NCBI RefSeq assembly: GCF_034259205.1
Contig: NZ_CP139487.1
Location: 1-64,000 of the forward strand
Length of the DNA stretch: 64,000 nucleotides
Origin: Peredibacter starrii
Lineage (GTDB): Bacteria; Bdellovibrionota; Bacteriovoracia; Bacteriovoracales; Bacteriovoracaceae
Direction of reading: 5' to 3'
This document shows, one piece after another, positions 51,801-60,221 of this stretch. A program made the translations under genes and the position numbers. The notes below the pieces were generated by a model that saw nothing but the letters and a program-made list of their open reading frames with translations, was not told where the DNA came from and ran no database searches. The first letter of the stretch is position 1, and each line of letters begins with the position of its first letter.

Positions 51801-52483
51801 ATACGGTCGCGAAGAGTTTTGGCTTTTTCAGCTTTCTCTGCCTGCTGCTCAAGTTTCTTCAAGTTCTTATAAATTTCGTTCTGAAGGTCTTCCAGACGAG
51901 TAAGATTCAATTGAGTTTGCTCGATCTTTTTAAGTGACTCACGCTTACGAAGTTTGAACTTCGTAATACCTGCCACTTCTTCAATCATCACACGGCGCTC
52001 TTCCGGCTTCTGCTGAACGAGCTTGTTAATTTCACCTTGAGCGATAATTGAGTAAGACTTGGCCCCTGCTCCTGTATCCATGAATACTTCGTGGATGTCT
52101 TTCAGACGAGCTGGCTCATTATTAATGCGGTATTCAGTTTCACCATTACGATAAAGCTTACGAGTAAGGTGAATTTCAGCCGGCTTACCAATTGTTCCGT
52201 TGATGTTGATGTGCTTGCCATTAACGTTATCAAGAACAAGTGTCACTTCAGCGAATGCAGCTGGTTGATACTTAGATGAACCTGCGAAAATAAGATCTTT
52301 CATTGAAGTACCACGAAGGTGCTTCGCCGATTGCTCTCCCATTACCCAGAAAAGTGCATCTACGATATTTGATTTACCACAACCGTTTGGACCAACGATC
52401 CCTGTGATACCCTCGTCAAAAATGACGGTAGTTTTGTCTTTGAAGGATTTGAAACCCTGAATGATGAGCCTGTTAAGTCTCAT
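48806..52483 (-). CDS. smc: Chromosome segregation protein SMC
   Basis: A 1225-residue condensin ATPase. The N-terminal head has the Walker A motif GPNGCGKSNIVDALFWVMGE. Long coiled coils (about 170-500 and 670-1010) flank a hinge (about 510-660, with a Gly-rich ESLDVVLATSGKEAF region). The C-terminal head has the signature MSGGEKAMTAVSLIF and Walker B FCLLDEVDAPLDD. I chose the ATG at 52483, which starts MRLNRLIIQGFKSF and has AGAGG nine bases upstream; the longer frame has no family match. It is divergent from a secreted-protein gene, with 250 bases of promoter sequence between them. Confidence 0.97.
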   Translation of the reverse strand: MRLNRLIIQGFKSFKDKTTVIFDEGITGIVGPNGCGKSNIVDALFWVMGEQSAKHLRGTSMKDLIFAGSSKYQPAAFAEVTLVLDNVNGKHININGTIGKPAEIHLTRKLYRNGETEYRINNEPARLKDIHEVFMDTGAGAKSYSIIAQGEINKLVQQKPEERRVMIEEVAGITKFKLRKRESLKKIEQTQLNLTRLEDLQNEIYKNLKKLEQQAEKAEKAKTLRDRIKKYELIVESHREHDYLQDFVNADSMLASRQVEHENLTLRKSQVDLLLEDEKIQKTDMMEKIDVAQDDFNDHSKQLAASEERVKHLKKSLIDKEKQIDRANRENEELNVDIEKRSERLEALTAQLADLEANNYEQMDFSSLEEKVEILKSQMFDLEEELNEKRRDLNASKEKFQSLDNEAFKNSSKLEEYSRLLQDLTSEIETLEKSTSNFTDDLMKDRATVKSSGAKVEELKAALPALKEEVETINNELKASDVKFRELSRAVIQLESKRNSLIEINNSAEGRRAGAVELVQKVNDGSLEVLGKLIECDPEYAVAVEQLIGESLDVVLATSGKEAFANLMTDFNATVDLLWPQEATISQESIGRLETQGCQNMKALVDIVRINNQEYAEKLSKILNGFFVVENLTTELASRINPEIQFKGLVSKDGKVLIKKVGNSVVYGVRHDSASEAQGIVQRNNLIQEMGVELEEKQAELAILETNIMQLETTLAEKRVALEEKNKEFNEINTLYAATKAALESKEANQSSNSQRLQILQNRKSETSKLRLDLIEADEKILNAKEEFEGKVKELASEVADIEDRYSELKVSFENERDEMMELKVKAQSYQQQLTSLKSQIEDVNAQIDRYREKQEANLELLNNFQSEIENAQVEVENVEASNRDQAEVLAEKETYLNLLKDQIAQILLSMQEKESELKEINSRINKIEKENVELELKTSQIIQEEELLAKDIFERYKIDLRSTMMKHLEITSDKITDLKDLSSMYIMETEDGPKEIEAIEYEFEKRFPGQIKEAKEKFKDYKSEFNRLGEINWAAIEDYDRQKLRYDFLKAQEEELKKSLVDLQTAIAHIDEKSKERFKEAFNEVNERFSKVFPIIFGGGEARLEVTGDLDSIDCGVEITAKPPGKKMTSITLMSGGEKAMTAVSLIFSIFLVKPSPFCLLDEVDAPLDDANVGRFNELLREMSSESQFILITHNKKTMELNDTLYGVTMQEPGVSKAVSVQLH

Positions 52484-52733
52484 TGTGCTGACCTCTCGCA
52501 AAGTGTTTGTGTGTATCACTAAAAACTGACTGAAGCTTCTGCCTCTTGCATCCATTCCATACAGCTGAATTTAATGATAGGGGCATCATCCCTTAAACTT
52601 GAGTGGCCTGTCTAGATTATTTGGGCTTACTTTCCCTCACAAATGGTGTCAATGACTCAACACTCAAAAACAAGATTTGGTGGACTTTAATAAAAACTAT
52701 ACTGAGAATAGTAGGTATTTTCAGGAGGATCCT

Positions 52734-53270
52734 ATGATCAGAAAATCACTTTTCTCTCTCACCTTAGGACTCGTTTTCGCCTCTTCTGCTTTCGCGATTG
52801 CTTTCGCGAACAACAAGTTTCAGGAATCGTTCCGCATGCTTTGTGTGACGGAATTCCCAACTACTTCCATCATTGCTGAAAAGGTCGGTACTGAGTTGGT
52901 GGTTAACGTCATCCATCACCATGGGATGAAGTTCATGCCACTACATTCGGGAATTATCACTCCCAATGACCTGAACACTTTGGCAAAGAAGGCCAATGAC
53001 TTCGGGAAAATTGGCGATCGCTATGAGTTCCGTTGGGACATGTCGAAATGCGAACGCATGGACAACGAGATTTTCTCTTGTCACGGCGGCAAAGACACTG
53101 TGATTGAAGGCACACCCGTAAACCCATTCTCAATTTACACGCAACGAGTGACTTCAGAATCCGATGCGGGCAAATTTGAAAAACTCCACGTGGGCTTTTT
53201 GATTTCCATCGATAAAGACTCACATAGCTTTTCCATGGGCTATGAGAAGTATGAATGTGCTTTTGAATAA
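52734..53270 (+). CDS. Secreted hypothetical protein
   Basis: A 178-residue protein with a signal peptide (residues 1-20, ending AFA). The mature part contains a His cluster (VNVIHHHGMKFMPLH) and cysteines at MLCVTEF, SKCERM, FSCHGG and YECAFE, so two disulfides are likely. I do not recognise it. The start at 52734 has AGGAGG upstream, which decides it over an in-frame ATG at 52677 without a signal peptide. It is alone between smc and a small charged-protein gene. Confidence 0.7.
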   Translation: MIRKSLFSLTLGLVFASSAFAIAFANNKFQESFRMLCVTEFPTTSIIAEKVGTELVVNVIHHHGMKFMPLHSGIITPNDLNTLAKKANDFGKIGDRYEFRWDMSKCERMDNEIFSCHGGKDTVIEGTPVNPFSIYTQRVTSESDAGKFEKLHVGFLISIDKDSHSFSMGYEKYECAFE

Positions 53271-53339
53271 CCAATTAACTCTTATGCCTTTCGTGGCATG
53301 AACCCTGCACCCTCTTTGGTTAAGAGCTAAGGAGGGTCC

Positions 53340-53543
53340 ATGCGATCAAAATCCTTTTTAAAGCGAATTAAGGCCTTCAAGAATAACATTAAAGAACGCT
53401 TTGATGACCGTCGTAAGTTCGAAGACACTTATCGACCACTTAATCGCGATGACGTGACTGAAGAGTATGAATACGAGCATCGGAAAGATCGGGACGAAAG
53501 GGTCTTAAAAGAGTCAGGTGGGCAAGACATCTCGGCCATCTAA
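53340..53543 (+). CDS. Small highly charged protein
   Basis: A 67-residue cytoplasmic protein with a basic first half (KSFLKRIKAFKNNIKERF) and an acidic-basic second half (EEYEYEHRKDRDERVL). There is no signal peptide or cysteine. It has a very strong ribosome site (AAGGAGGG) before the ATG. It might bind nucleic acid or ribosomes, but this is only a guess from charge. I do not recognise the family. Confidence 0.55.
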   Translation: MRSKSFLKRIKAFKNNIKERFDDRRKFEDTYRPLNRDDVTEEYEYEHRKDRDERVLKESGGQDISAI

Positions 53544-53651
53544 CTTGAATCAATTACTTCCCTCACCCATTTCATGAGTCTTCTTGACCCACTAATTGCT
53601 CATGTCCGAAAACTGCCAGACTTCAGGTCTTTACTAAGTTAAGATGGGGGC

Positions 53652-55040
53652 ATGAAGACGGACAATGAACTCACCTTAAAAAAGATCATTGAAAGAAGAG
53701 ACCCTCGCTATGATGGGCGCTTCTATTACGGGGTTAAAACCACCAAGATCTATTGCCGTCCCGTTTGCCCGGCCAGACCAAAGCCTGAGAACATTATTAT
53801 CCTAAAAAGCACGACAGAGGCCGAGAACGCAGGGTTTAGACCTTGTAAGCGCTGTCGTCCGGATCTAGCTCCTGGAACCAAATTCTTTGAAGGAACGGCC
53901 AATACAGTTTCGCGCGCTCTACGTTTAATAGATGAAGAAAAAGAAATCGCATTGAACGTGGAGAAGCTCTCAGATACTTTGGGAGTTTCAGATCGTCATT
54001 TGCGTCGTTTGTTTCAAGAACATCTAGGTGCTTCTCCGATTGAAGTCATGATTTCAAAACGCCTACATTTAGCGCAACAACTCGTGCGAGAAACTTCGGC
54101 ACCGTTGTCTGAGATCGCCTTAGCAGTTGGTTTCCAATCCATACGTCGATTCAATGAAGCGTTTAAGAATCTCTATCACTCTCCCCCTTCTGCCTTTAGA
54201 AAAGAGAAAGCTGTTCCAGATAATCAGATTGAACTTGAACTCATGGTGAGACAACCCTTTGATTGGAAGACCATGCTGGAATACTTCGCTCGTCATGAAA
54301 ATTTCGGAATTGAGCGAGTGACGGAAACTTCCTATCAGCGGTTTATCACTTTTGGGGACAAGTACGGTTCTTATACGATTACTTACTCTCCAGATAAATC
54401 ACTTTTAAAAGTTAAACTTATCAACATTCCGATGACTGAAATTAAATCGGTAATTTTAAGGATTAAGCGTCACTTAGATTTAGATCATAACCCCGAGCAT
54501 TTACCGAAGGATAAAAAATTTAAAGGAAAAGGCATTCGCATACCTGGCTCCTTTGATCCATTTGAAATCGCCGTGACGATTATTTTGGGTCAGTTGGTCT
54601 CCACAAAGCAGGCCAAAGCAAAACAAAAAGAACTCATTCTTAAATACGGCAGTAAGATTGATGAGGACGTTTGGGCCTTTCCAGAGGCCAAAGATCTAAT
54701 GGATGCAGAAATTGAAACGATTGGTATCACCAAAGTTAAAGCGGGTGCCATTCGTGAAATGGCCCGAAGGTATCATGCAGGTGAATTAAATCTCGCCCCA
54801 AGTGCTGATATTGAAAAAACCAAGGCAGAGCTCCATTCCATTCATGGGATTGGACCTTGGACAGTTGAAATTATATGTATGAGATGCCTCGGGGACTCAG
54901 ATGCATTCCCTAAATCAGATCTCATTATCAATAAAGCTCTTAAGGCCCATATGGTGAATGAAGAGCTCTGGACTTCATCCAGGGCCTATCTCACTCACAT
55001 TCTTTGGAGGGACTATGCAACAGTACTATCAAAAAATTAA
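53652..55040 (+). CDS. Ada-AlkA fusion: methylphosphotriester-sensing regulator and 3-methyladenine glycosylase
   Basis: A 462-residue fusion. Residues 10-75 are the Ada zinc domain, with four cysteines (IYCRPVCPARP and RPCKRCRPDL) where the first serves as methyl acceptor from phosphotriesters in DNA. Residues 85-190 are an AraC-type helix-turn-helix (LNVEKLSDTLGVSDRHLRRLF, IALAVGFQSIRRFNEAF). Residues 200-460 are an AlkA glycosylase with helix-hairpin-helix IHGIGPWTVEIICMR and the catalytic Asp in FPKSDLII. Such fusions sense and repair alkylated DNA. The end overlaps ogt by 26 bases, so both repair functions are made together. Confidence 0.93.
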   Translation: MKTDNELTLKKIIERRDPRYDGRFYYGVKTTKIYCRPVCPARPKPENIIILKSTTEAENAGFRPCKRCRPDLAPGTKFFEGTANTVSRALRLIDEEKEIALNVEKLSDTLGVSDRHLRRLFQEHLGASPIEVMISKRLHLAQQLVRETSAPLSEIALAVGFQSIRRFNEAFKNLYHSPPSAFRKEKAVPDNQIELELMVRQPFDWKTMLEYFARHENFGIERVTETSYQRFITFGDKYGSYTITYSPDKSLLKVKLINIPMTEIKSVILRIKRHLDLDHNPEHLPKDKKFKGKGIRIPGSFDPFEIAVTIILGQLVSTKQAKAKQKELILKYGSKIDEDVWAFPEAKDLMDAEIETIGITKVKAGAIREMARRYHAGELNLAPSADIEKTKAELHSIHGIGPWTVEIICMRCLGDSDAFPKSDLIINKALKAHMVNEELWTSSRAYLTHILWRDYATVLSKN

Positions 55041-55485
55041 ATCACCCATTGGGGAACTTCACCTCGTGGCAAATGATAAAGCGTTGATGTACCTCGGTTT
55101 TAAAAATCTTGGTTGGGACGCGGTTAAAAAATCTAATCCCATCATCGAGCTGACTAAAACTCAACTCCAAGAATACTTTGAAGGTAAGAGAAAAAAATTT
55201 GATGTCCCTTTTTCACTAGCAGGGACTGAATTTCAAAACACTGTTTGGAACACTCTCGCTAAAATTCCCTTTGGTAAAACCTGGAGTTATCAACAAATGG
55301 CAGAAGCAGTGAAAAAACCAGCGGCCATGCGAGCAGTGGGAAGAACTAATGGTCTTAATCCCATTAGTATTATTCTTCCTTGTCACCGAGTGATTGGGAA
55401 ATCTGGGAGCCTCACAGGATATGCAGGCGGACTTCCGGCGAAGGAATTTCTCCTCCGTCTAGAAGGTCTAACTCCTCAAAAATAA
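55015..55485 (+). CDS. ogt: Methylated-DNA-protein cysteine methyltransferase
   Basis: A 156-residue suicide repair protein that removes O6-alkyl groups from guanine. The acceptor motif is ILPCHRVIG, with FQNTVWNTLAKIPFGKTWSYQQMA and AMRAVGRTNGLNP before it, as expected. The start is ATG 55015 with GGAGG upstream, inside the end of the Ada-AlkA gene; a longer frame from 54958 lacks family similarity. The length is normal for Ogt. Coupled with Ada-AlkA it forms a complete adaptive response to alkylation. Confidence 0.95.
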   Translation: MQQYYQKIKSPIGELHLVANDKALMYLGFKNLGWDAVKKSNPIIELTKTQLQEYFEGKRKKFDVPFSLAGTEFQNTVWNTLAKIPFGKTWSYQQMAEAVKKPAAMRAVGRTNGLNPISIILPCHRVIGKSGSLTGYAGGLPAKEFLLRLEGLTPQK

Positions 55486-55535
55486 AGCATTAATTAATAC
55501 TTTAGTAATTCCATCAACTTACCGATAAGGAGGGT

Positions 55536-56558
55536 ATGTGGCGCTCTCTCATTGCCCTCCTATTCATAGCTCCTGCCTACTCGCAGGTTTTTACGGAAGA
55601 CATTTCCAAGATCGCTCATGTTATCGCAGAACAGGAAGTTGAGGCCTACGCTAAAAATCCTACGAAGGAAGGAATTCCTGTAGAGTTTCTCGATTCACTT
55701 ATTTCACGTGAATATATTGAACCAGCTGCAAACTGTATCGAAGATAAATATAAGTACAAGCCTTTGAAGCTTCGTTATGAGGTTCTTGCCATCACTGAAG
55801 ATGTAGCAACTGCGCCTGCTGTACCTCAACTCAATTTCATTGTGGCGAAATACGAATTCAAAGAAGAAGAAAATCCGATCGTTTCAAAATTAAAAGGCGT
55901 GATGAATGAGCAGGCCAGTAATCCAGGAGTGTTCCAGTTAAAACAAGCTCAGGGGACTGGAAAAAAGATTGTACACTTTGCGAGTTCAGGAACCACTATC
56001 GACCTCAACTCAAACGTGAATGCCGAAAATGCCGTATCGATGAGTATAGATAAAGCTACTGCCAGAGCAACACCTGGTGCGACTCTTCAAGTGGATCTTA
56101 TTAACCGTCTTGATATTAAACAAGTTGTCACCAATGATACGCAAATTAAGGGTGCCGTTGAGTCGATCCATTCAACCGGTGCGGCCAATTTAGTGAACTT
56201 TAGTGGGATGAAAATGAACCTCAGCACCGTCAAGGCCGAGGCCAGAGTTGATACTAAAGTCGACACGGACACAAAGTCCTACGCTGAAGTTACTTACAGT
56301 GGTAACGACCTTGAAAGAAACGTTCGAATTAACACCGGCTTTGAAGTTAAGGCAGCCGGAAATGCAGAAATTTTGGTCTTCAGTGGTGTTAACACGAAGT
56401 TCCTTGGCTCCGATACCTTCGCCAACAAGAAGCAAGAGCTAGAATTTGGAGTTAAGTATAAAAATAAAAATGGTATTCGCATTTTTAGCCGGATTCGTAA
56501 CGGCAGCGAAAAGCGCGATACCACTTACGAAACCGGCATTGAGATTGATTTAAAATAA
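55536..56558 (+). CDS. Secreted hypothetical protein, possibly surface-exposed
   Basis: A 340-residue protein with a short signal peptide (residues 1-16, ending AYS). The N-terminal 100 residues contain helices (DISKIAHVIAEQEVEAYAKN) and one cysteine, and the rest is a series of alternating strands (LDLINRLDIKQVVTND, VNFSGMKMNLSTVKAEAR, YAEVTYSGNDLE). The C-terminus KRDTTYETGIEIDLK is strand-like. A beta-sandwich or small barrel is possible. I do not recognise it. AAGGAGGGT stands before the ATG. Confidence 0.65.
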   Translation: MWRSLIALLFIAPAYSQVFTEDISKIAHVIAEQEVEAYAKNPTKEGIPVEFLDSLISREYIEPAANCIEDKYKYKPLKLRYEVLAITEDVATAPAVPQLNFIVAKYEFKEEENPIVSKLKGVMNEQASNPGVFQLKQAQGTGKKIVHFASSGTTIDLNSNVNAENAVSMSIDKATARATPGATLQVDLINRLDIKQVVTNDTQIKGAVESIHSTGAANLVNFSGMKMNLSTVKAEARVDTKVDTDTKSYAEVTYSGNDLERNVRINTGFEVKAAGNAEILVFSGVNTKFLGSDTFANKKQELEFGVKYKNKNGIRIFSRIRNGSEKRDTTYETGIEIDLK

Positions 56559-57191
56559 TTAGATGTGATCTTTCGCTTCGAAATCTTCCTTCATGGCCCC
56601 CGCATACCATTCTTTTAAGGCCGGCAAATTCATAATGGCCTCACAATAATTCTTAACAAGTCCATCCACAGGCACACCGTAAGTCACAAAACGACCTACA
56701 ACCGGTGCATACATGGCATCTGCGATCGAGAACTCTCCAAATAAAAAGGGACCTTTGGATACTTTCAACTGTTCTGTCCAAAGCACCTTTACTCGATCAA
56801 TGTCTGATTGGGCCGAACCGAAATCAAAATTCTGGTAACTCTTCTTCACATTGAAAGAAAGGCGCTCACGCATCTTTCCAAATCCCGCATGCATCTCCAT
56901 AGATAGAGAACGCGCCAGCGCTCTTTGCTTCAGATCAGTTGGGTACATTTTTTTCTCTGGATATTTCTCGTTGAGGTATTCCATGATGGCGGCCGATTCC
57001 CAGATCGAAAGGTCCCCATCAATCAAGGCCGGCACTTTTCCCGAGGGAGAATACTTGGCGATCTCCGCTTTCGTTTCCGGCATATCCAATTTCACCAGGA
57101 TTTCCTCAAAAGGAATGTTGAAGTGTTTCATCAACACCCAGGGACGCAGTGACCAGGAAGAATATGTTTTATTACCAATAATAAGTTTCAT
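56559..57191 (-). CDS. Glutathione S-transferase family protein
   Basis: A 210-residue GST. The thioredoxin-like N-terminal domain starts LIIGNKTYSSWSLRPWVLMKH, with Ser at the place of the catalytic residue, and has PSGKVPALIDGDLSIWESAAIMEYL, the glutathione-binding region. The C-terminal domain is helical, with PFLFGEFSIADAMYAPVVGRF near the end. This resembles the YfcF/zeta-like group. The substrate is unknown. It is convergent with the secreted-protein gene ending at 56558, with no bases between them. Confidence 0.9.
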   Translation of the reverse strand: MKLIIGNKTYSSWSLRPWVLMKHFNIPFEEILVKLDMPETKAEIAKYSPSGKVPALIDGDLSIWESAAIMEYLNEKYPEKKMYPTDLKQRALARSLSMEMHAGFGKMRERLSFNVKKSYQNFDFGSAQSDIDRVKVLWTEQLKVSKGPFLFGEFSIADAMYAPVVGRFVTYGVPVDGLVKNYCEAIMNLPALKEWYAGAMKEDFEAKDHI

Positions 57192-57285
57192 GAAAGCTCC
57201 TTAATAAAATAAGGCTAGCTTCGGAAGAAAATCATGTCGATGGAAGAACGAAGGTGGGGCCAAAATTTGAATATTATAAAGCAAA

Positions 57286-57307
57286 AGGCCCCAATTGCTT
57301 GGGGCCT
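57286..57307 (-). terminator. Rho-independent terminator of the small secreted paralogs
   Basis: On the minus strand AGGCCCCAA and TTGGGGCCT pair around GCAA, followed by TTTGC and TTTATAA. It lies after a second inverted repeat (GCTGATGAA at 57311-57319 and TTCATCAGC at 57347-57355), so the gene at 57378 has two 3' hairpins in series. Confidence 0.75.
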
Positions 57308-57377
57308 GTCGCTGATGAACTGCAGTAACACCTGAAGAAACATTGTTTCATCAGCATTCTGAATTCTTATTTTCTAA

Positions 57378-57692
57378 TTAACGAGCAAGAAATTTACAAG
57401 ATTCAGCAATTAGAGCTCTTGTAGCGTTTGAAGAAACAGTTAGTGTTTCACCAGCAGCTAGAACAGTGTGAACGTTCTTAGTTTCAACAACTTCACGTGA
57501 CTTACCAACACGACGCTCGAAATTGAATTCAACGCGCTTAAGGTTAAGATCTGAACCAGTTCTGTTAGTAAGAGTACAAGCATATTTGCCAGATACTACA
57601 GACATTTTTCCGTAGTGAGACTCAAGGAACCAACGACCAGCGAAAGCCTGAACTGAAACAGCAAGAAGAGCAACAGTAAATAGTGATTTCAT
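57378..57692 (-). CDS. Small secreted protein, copy A of tandem pair
   Basis: A 104-residue protein with a signal peptide (residues 1-18, ending AFA). The mature part shares with copy B the blocks FLESHYGKMSVVSGKYACTL, then LKRVEFNFERR and a C-terminal SCKFLAR. Two cysteines (KYACTL and ESCKF) probably pair. The pattern of alternating strands suggests a small beta-sandwich. The family is unknown to me. It is 31 bases below copy B, and is followed by two hairpins, so it is the end of an operon. High similarity with conserved spacing of all motifs shows that the pair arose by duplication. Confidence 0.75.
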   Translation of the reverse strand: MKSLFTVALLAVSVQAFAGRWFLESHYGKMSVVSGKYACTLTNRTGSDLNLKRVEFNFERRVGKSREVVETKNVHTVLAAGETLTVSSNATRALIAESCKFLAR

Positions 57693-57723
57693 TTTATATC
57701 TCCAATTTTTTTAAAGTTTAAAA

Positions 57724-58050
57724 TTAACGAGCAAGAAATTTACAAGAGTGAGCAATGAAGGCCTGAGAAGCGTTCGATACAACAGTTGTTGTTTCGTTAG
57801 CGTAAACTACAGAGTTAACAGATTTTGTAGAAACTAAATCACGGTTCTTACCAGCGCGACGCTCAAGAGCGAATTCAACACGCTTAACATCTAGATCAGC
57901 ACCAGTTGTGTTTGTAAGAGTACAAGCATACTTACCACCAACAACAGAAAGTTTGCCGTAGTAAGACTCTAGGAAAAGTGAAGAACCTTTAGAAGCAGCA
58001 AAAGAAGTAGCAGAAAGAGCGATCATAGCAACAGCGAAAATTGTTTTCAT
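57724..58050 (-). CDS. Small secreted protein, copy B of tandem pair
   Basis: A 108-residue paralog of the next gene. It has a signal peptide (residues 1-18, ending FAA) and the same mature blocks: FLESYYGKLSVVGGKYACTL, VKRVEFALERRAGK and HSCKFLAR. It has four extra residues after the signal (SKGSS). It is first in the operon and the 219 bases upstream hold its promoter and that of the divergent ClC gene. Small paired secreted proteins like these may be abundant envelope proteins; nothing in the sequence proves a role. Confidence 0.75.
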   Translation of the reverse strand: MKTIFAVAMIALSATSFAASKGSSLFLESYYGKLSVVGGKYACTLTNTTGADLDVKRVEFALERRAGKNRDLVSTKSVNSVVYANETTTVVSNASQAFIAHSCKFLAR

Positions 58051-58269
58051 TTTTTTCTCCAGGGTAAATTGTGTTTTCGTTGGAGCGGTTTTTAAGCCCA
58101 GTTCAGATTTTTTTCAATTGCGATGAAACGCGACGCTTTCTTACTGTTTACGACTTTGAACACCGTGTAAAAAGGTACAAATCACCATGAAAAAATTACT
58201 TTTTCCCTCTGGGAGATGAAAATTCTTTAAGTTCTTCACATGCGTGCCTCTCTGTATTACAGTGAATGA

Positions 58270-59580
58270 ATGGATCGCAGTTTTCTCTCTCAAAAAATCA
58301 AAAATTCCGTCTCAATTGATGACATTCTCTACTGGACCGCTGCCATAGTTCTTGGTGGTGTGGCCGTGCTTTATGCCAAGCTATTTATGTTGGCCGAGCA
58401 TTTTGCCTTCAATCTCCTCAAAGAGTACGGTTGGTATTTCGGAGCCACAGTTCCTGTCCTTTTCGCTATCTCCTGGTGGATCGTGTATAAGTTTGCTCCT
58501 GAGGCGGGAGGAAGTGGAATTCCTCAGGTCATGTGTGCACTTCAATGCGAAGAAGAGAAGAACTTCCCTTATAAAGCAAAAGCGCTGGTCAAAATTAGAA
58601 CTGCGATGGTGAAGATTATCTCTTCATTGGTTGGTGTAGTCGGTGGAGCGGCGGTTGGACGAGAAGGTCCGACCATCCAAATCGGTGCGGCATTATTCTT
58701 TCGCGTTCGCGATTTGGCGATGAAAGTTTCGGGAAAAACATTTGGCGCAGATGTCTGGATGATCACAGGAAGTGCAGCAGGTGTAGCGGCCGCTTTCAAT
58801 ACTCCACTCGGCGGTCTTGTGTTTGCCATCGAAGAACTCGCAAAGTCCCACTTCAATCGATTCAAATCGTCTCTTTTAGTGGCCGTGATTCTAGCAGGTC
58901 TCTCATCTCAGGTTTTTCAAGGTAGTTATCTCTATTTAGGAATTCCGAAAGTTAATCCATTCGATTTTAAACTCATGCCATGGGTGATTTTAATTGGAAT
59001 TCTATGTGGCTCGCTTTCAACTCTTTTTGCTGAGATCTTATTCAAGCTCACTACTTTTCGTTCCAAAGTGACCTCTGTTTCTAAACACCTTGTCTTATCA
59101 GTGATTGGCGGGCTCCTTGTTGTTTGCCTTGCCATGTATGTTCATCCGATGGCCTTTGGTGGCGGGAAAGAAGCGATTACATCACTTCTCTTTGAGACAT
59201 CAGATGAGAGTTCATGGACTCTGGCCTTAGTGCGTTTTGTTTCGCCCCTAATCTCTTATTTTTCAGTTGGTGCAGGCGGAATATTTGCTCCGTCACTTGC
59301 GGCCGGTGGAACAATTGGCTCATTGTTCAGCTCATTTGTTCTTCCCCATAATCACAATCTGGTTGTGCTTCTTGGAATGATTGCTTTCTTAACCGGGGTC
59401 ACTCGAGCACCTTTTACCAGCTTCGTCCTGGTGCTGGAAATGACGGATCGTCACTCCGCCATCTTCCCAATGATGTTGGTAGCAGTGATAGCTCAAGCGA
59501 CTGCCCATTTGATTAATCCAATTTCGTTTTATGAAAGAGTCACCGAAAATTGGCACCACAAAGTCAGCCCACAATCTTAA
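58270..59580 (+). CDS. ClC-family chloride channel or chloride/proton antiporter
   Basis: A 436-residue polytopic membrane protein. The ClC selectivity motifs are present: GSGIPQV (about 79-85), GREGPTIQ with the gating glutamate (about 131-138), and the late GAGGIFAPSLAAGG (about 335-348). The gating Glu is typical both of channels and of antiporters; the internal proton glutamate cannot be placed by eye. It handles chloride or a similar anion at the inner membrane, perhaps for acid or salt stress. It is monocistronic and divergent from the small secreted paralogs. Confidence 0.94.
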   Translation: MDRSFLSQKIKNSVSIDDILYWTAAIVLGGVAVLYAKLFMLAEHFAFNLLKEYGWYFGATVPVLFAISWWIVYKFAPEAGGSGIPQVMCALQCEEEKNFPYKAKALVKIRTAMVKIISSLVGVVGGAAVGREGPTIQIGAALFFRVRDLAMKVSGKTFGADVWMITGSAAGVAAAFNTPLGGLVFAIEELAKSHFNRFKSSLLVAVILAGLSSQVFQGSYLYLGIPKVNPFDFKLMPWVILIGILCGSLSTLFAEILFKLTTFRSKVTSVSKHLVLSVIGGLLVVCLAMYVHPMAFGGGKEAITSLLFETSDESSWTLALVRFVSPLISYFSVGAGGIFAPSLAAGGTIGSLFSSFVLPHNHNLVVLLGMIAFLTGVTRAPFTSFVLVLEMTDRHSAIFPMMLVAVIAQATAHLINPISFYERVTENWHHKVSPQS

Positions 59581-59643
59581 TTAGTCTTATTTAAATCCGG
59601 CACTCCTCTTGCATCACAATCATTGATCCATGAGGAGGCCACT

Positions 59644-60165
59644 ATGCCACGTAGAAGTAAAAAGAAAGAGGCCGAAGCACTCGAGCAAGACACTGTTCAT
59701 ACCTACAATGAATATAAGGAATTCGAAGGACAACGATATACGGGTGTGAAGATCGGACGTGGCCATAAGTGGAATTATGATTCTGGAGTCTGGAAAGAAA
59801 GAAAAATTACCCCAGATGAGTGGGAGATTAATTACAACGTCACAAAGAGAAGGGCCGGTAAAGCACCAGAAGGCTCTGGCGTTCCTGTTGGTACTCAATA
59901 TCACTGGTACATTATTGCTCACCAAAATGTGACCAAGTTAAATGCTAACGACTACTCTACTTCAATGACCGGGGTAAAATTTAAGATCGCCCACAAACGT
60001 GCGGACAAAGAAACTTGGAGTGCAACGACCAAGACGCAGAAGAAGCGTACATTGAAATTTTTGAAACAGTTGGTGGCAGATTTGGAAGAACAGTTAGAGG
60101 CCGAAGAGGAATCTAACGTAATACCTCTTAAGCCCAAGAAGGCCCCAAAAAAGAAGGCAGCGTAA
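59644..60165 (+). CDS. Basic-tailed cytoplasmic hypothetical protein
   Basis: A 173-residue protein without signal peptide. It begins basic (MPRRSKKKEAEALEQD), has a folded middle with aromatic residues (YTGVKIGRGHKWNYDSGVW, GTQYHWYIIAHQNVTKLN), then a helix (RTLKFLKQLVADLEEQLEAEEE) and a lysine/proline-rich tail (PLKPKKAPKKKAA) like that of some histone-like proteins. Nucleic-acid binding is an inference from composition. The ATG at 59644 has GAGGAGG upstream, which decides it over an in-frame ATG at 59623. Confidence 0.6.
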   Translation: MPRRSKKKEAEALEQDTVHTYNEYKEFEGQRYTGVKIGRGHKWNYDSGVWKERKITPDEWEINYNVTKRRAGKAPEGSGVPVGTQYHWYIIAHQNVTKLNANDYSTSMTGVKFKIAHKRADKETWSATTKTQKKRTLKFLKQLVADLEEQLEAEEESNVIPLKPKKAPKKKAA

Positions 60166-60221
60166 TCTAAATTTTCGCTCCCCCTTTATCTCGAAACATC
60201 CTTTCGTGCTAACCTTTTCCT

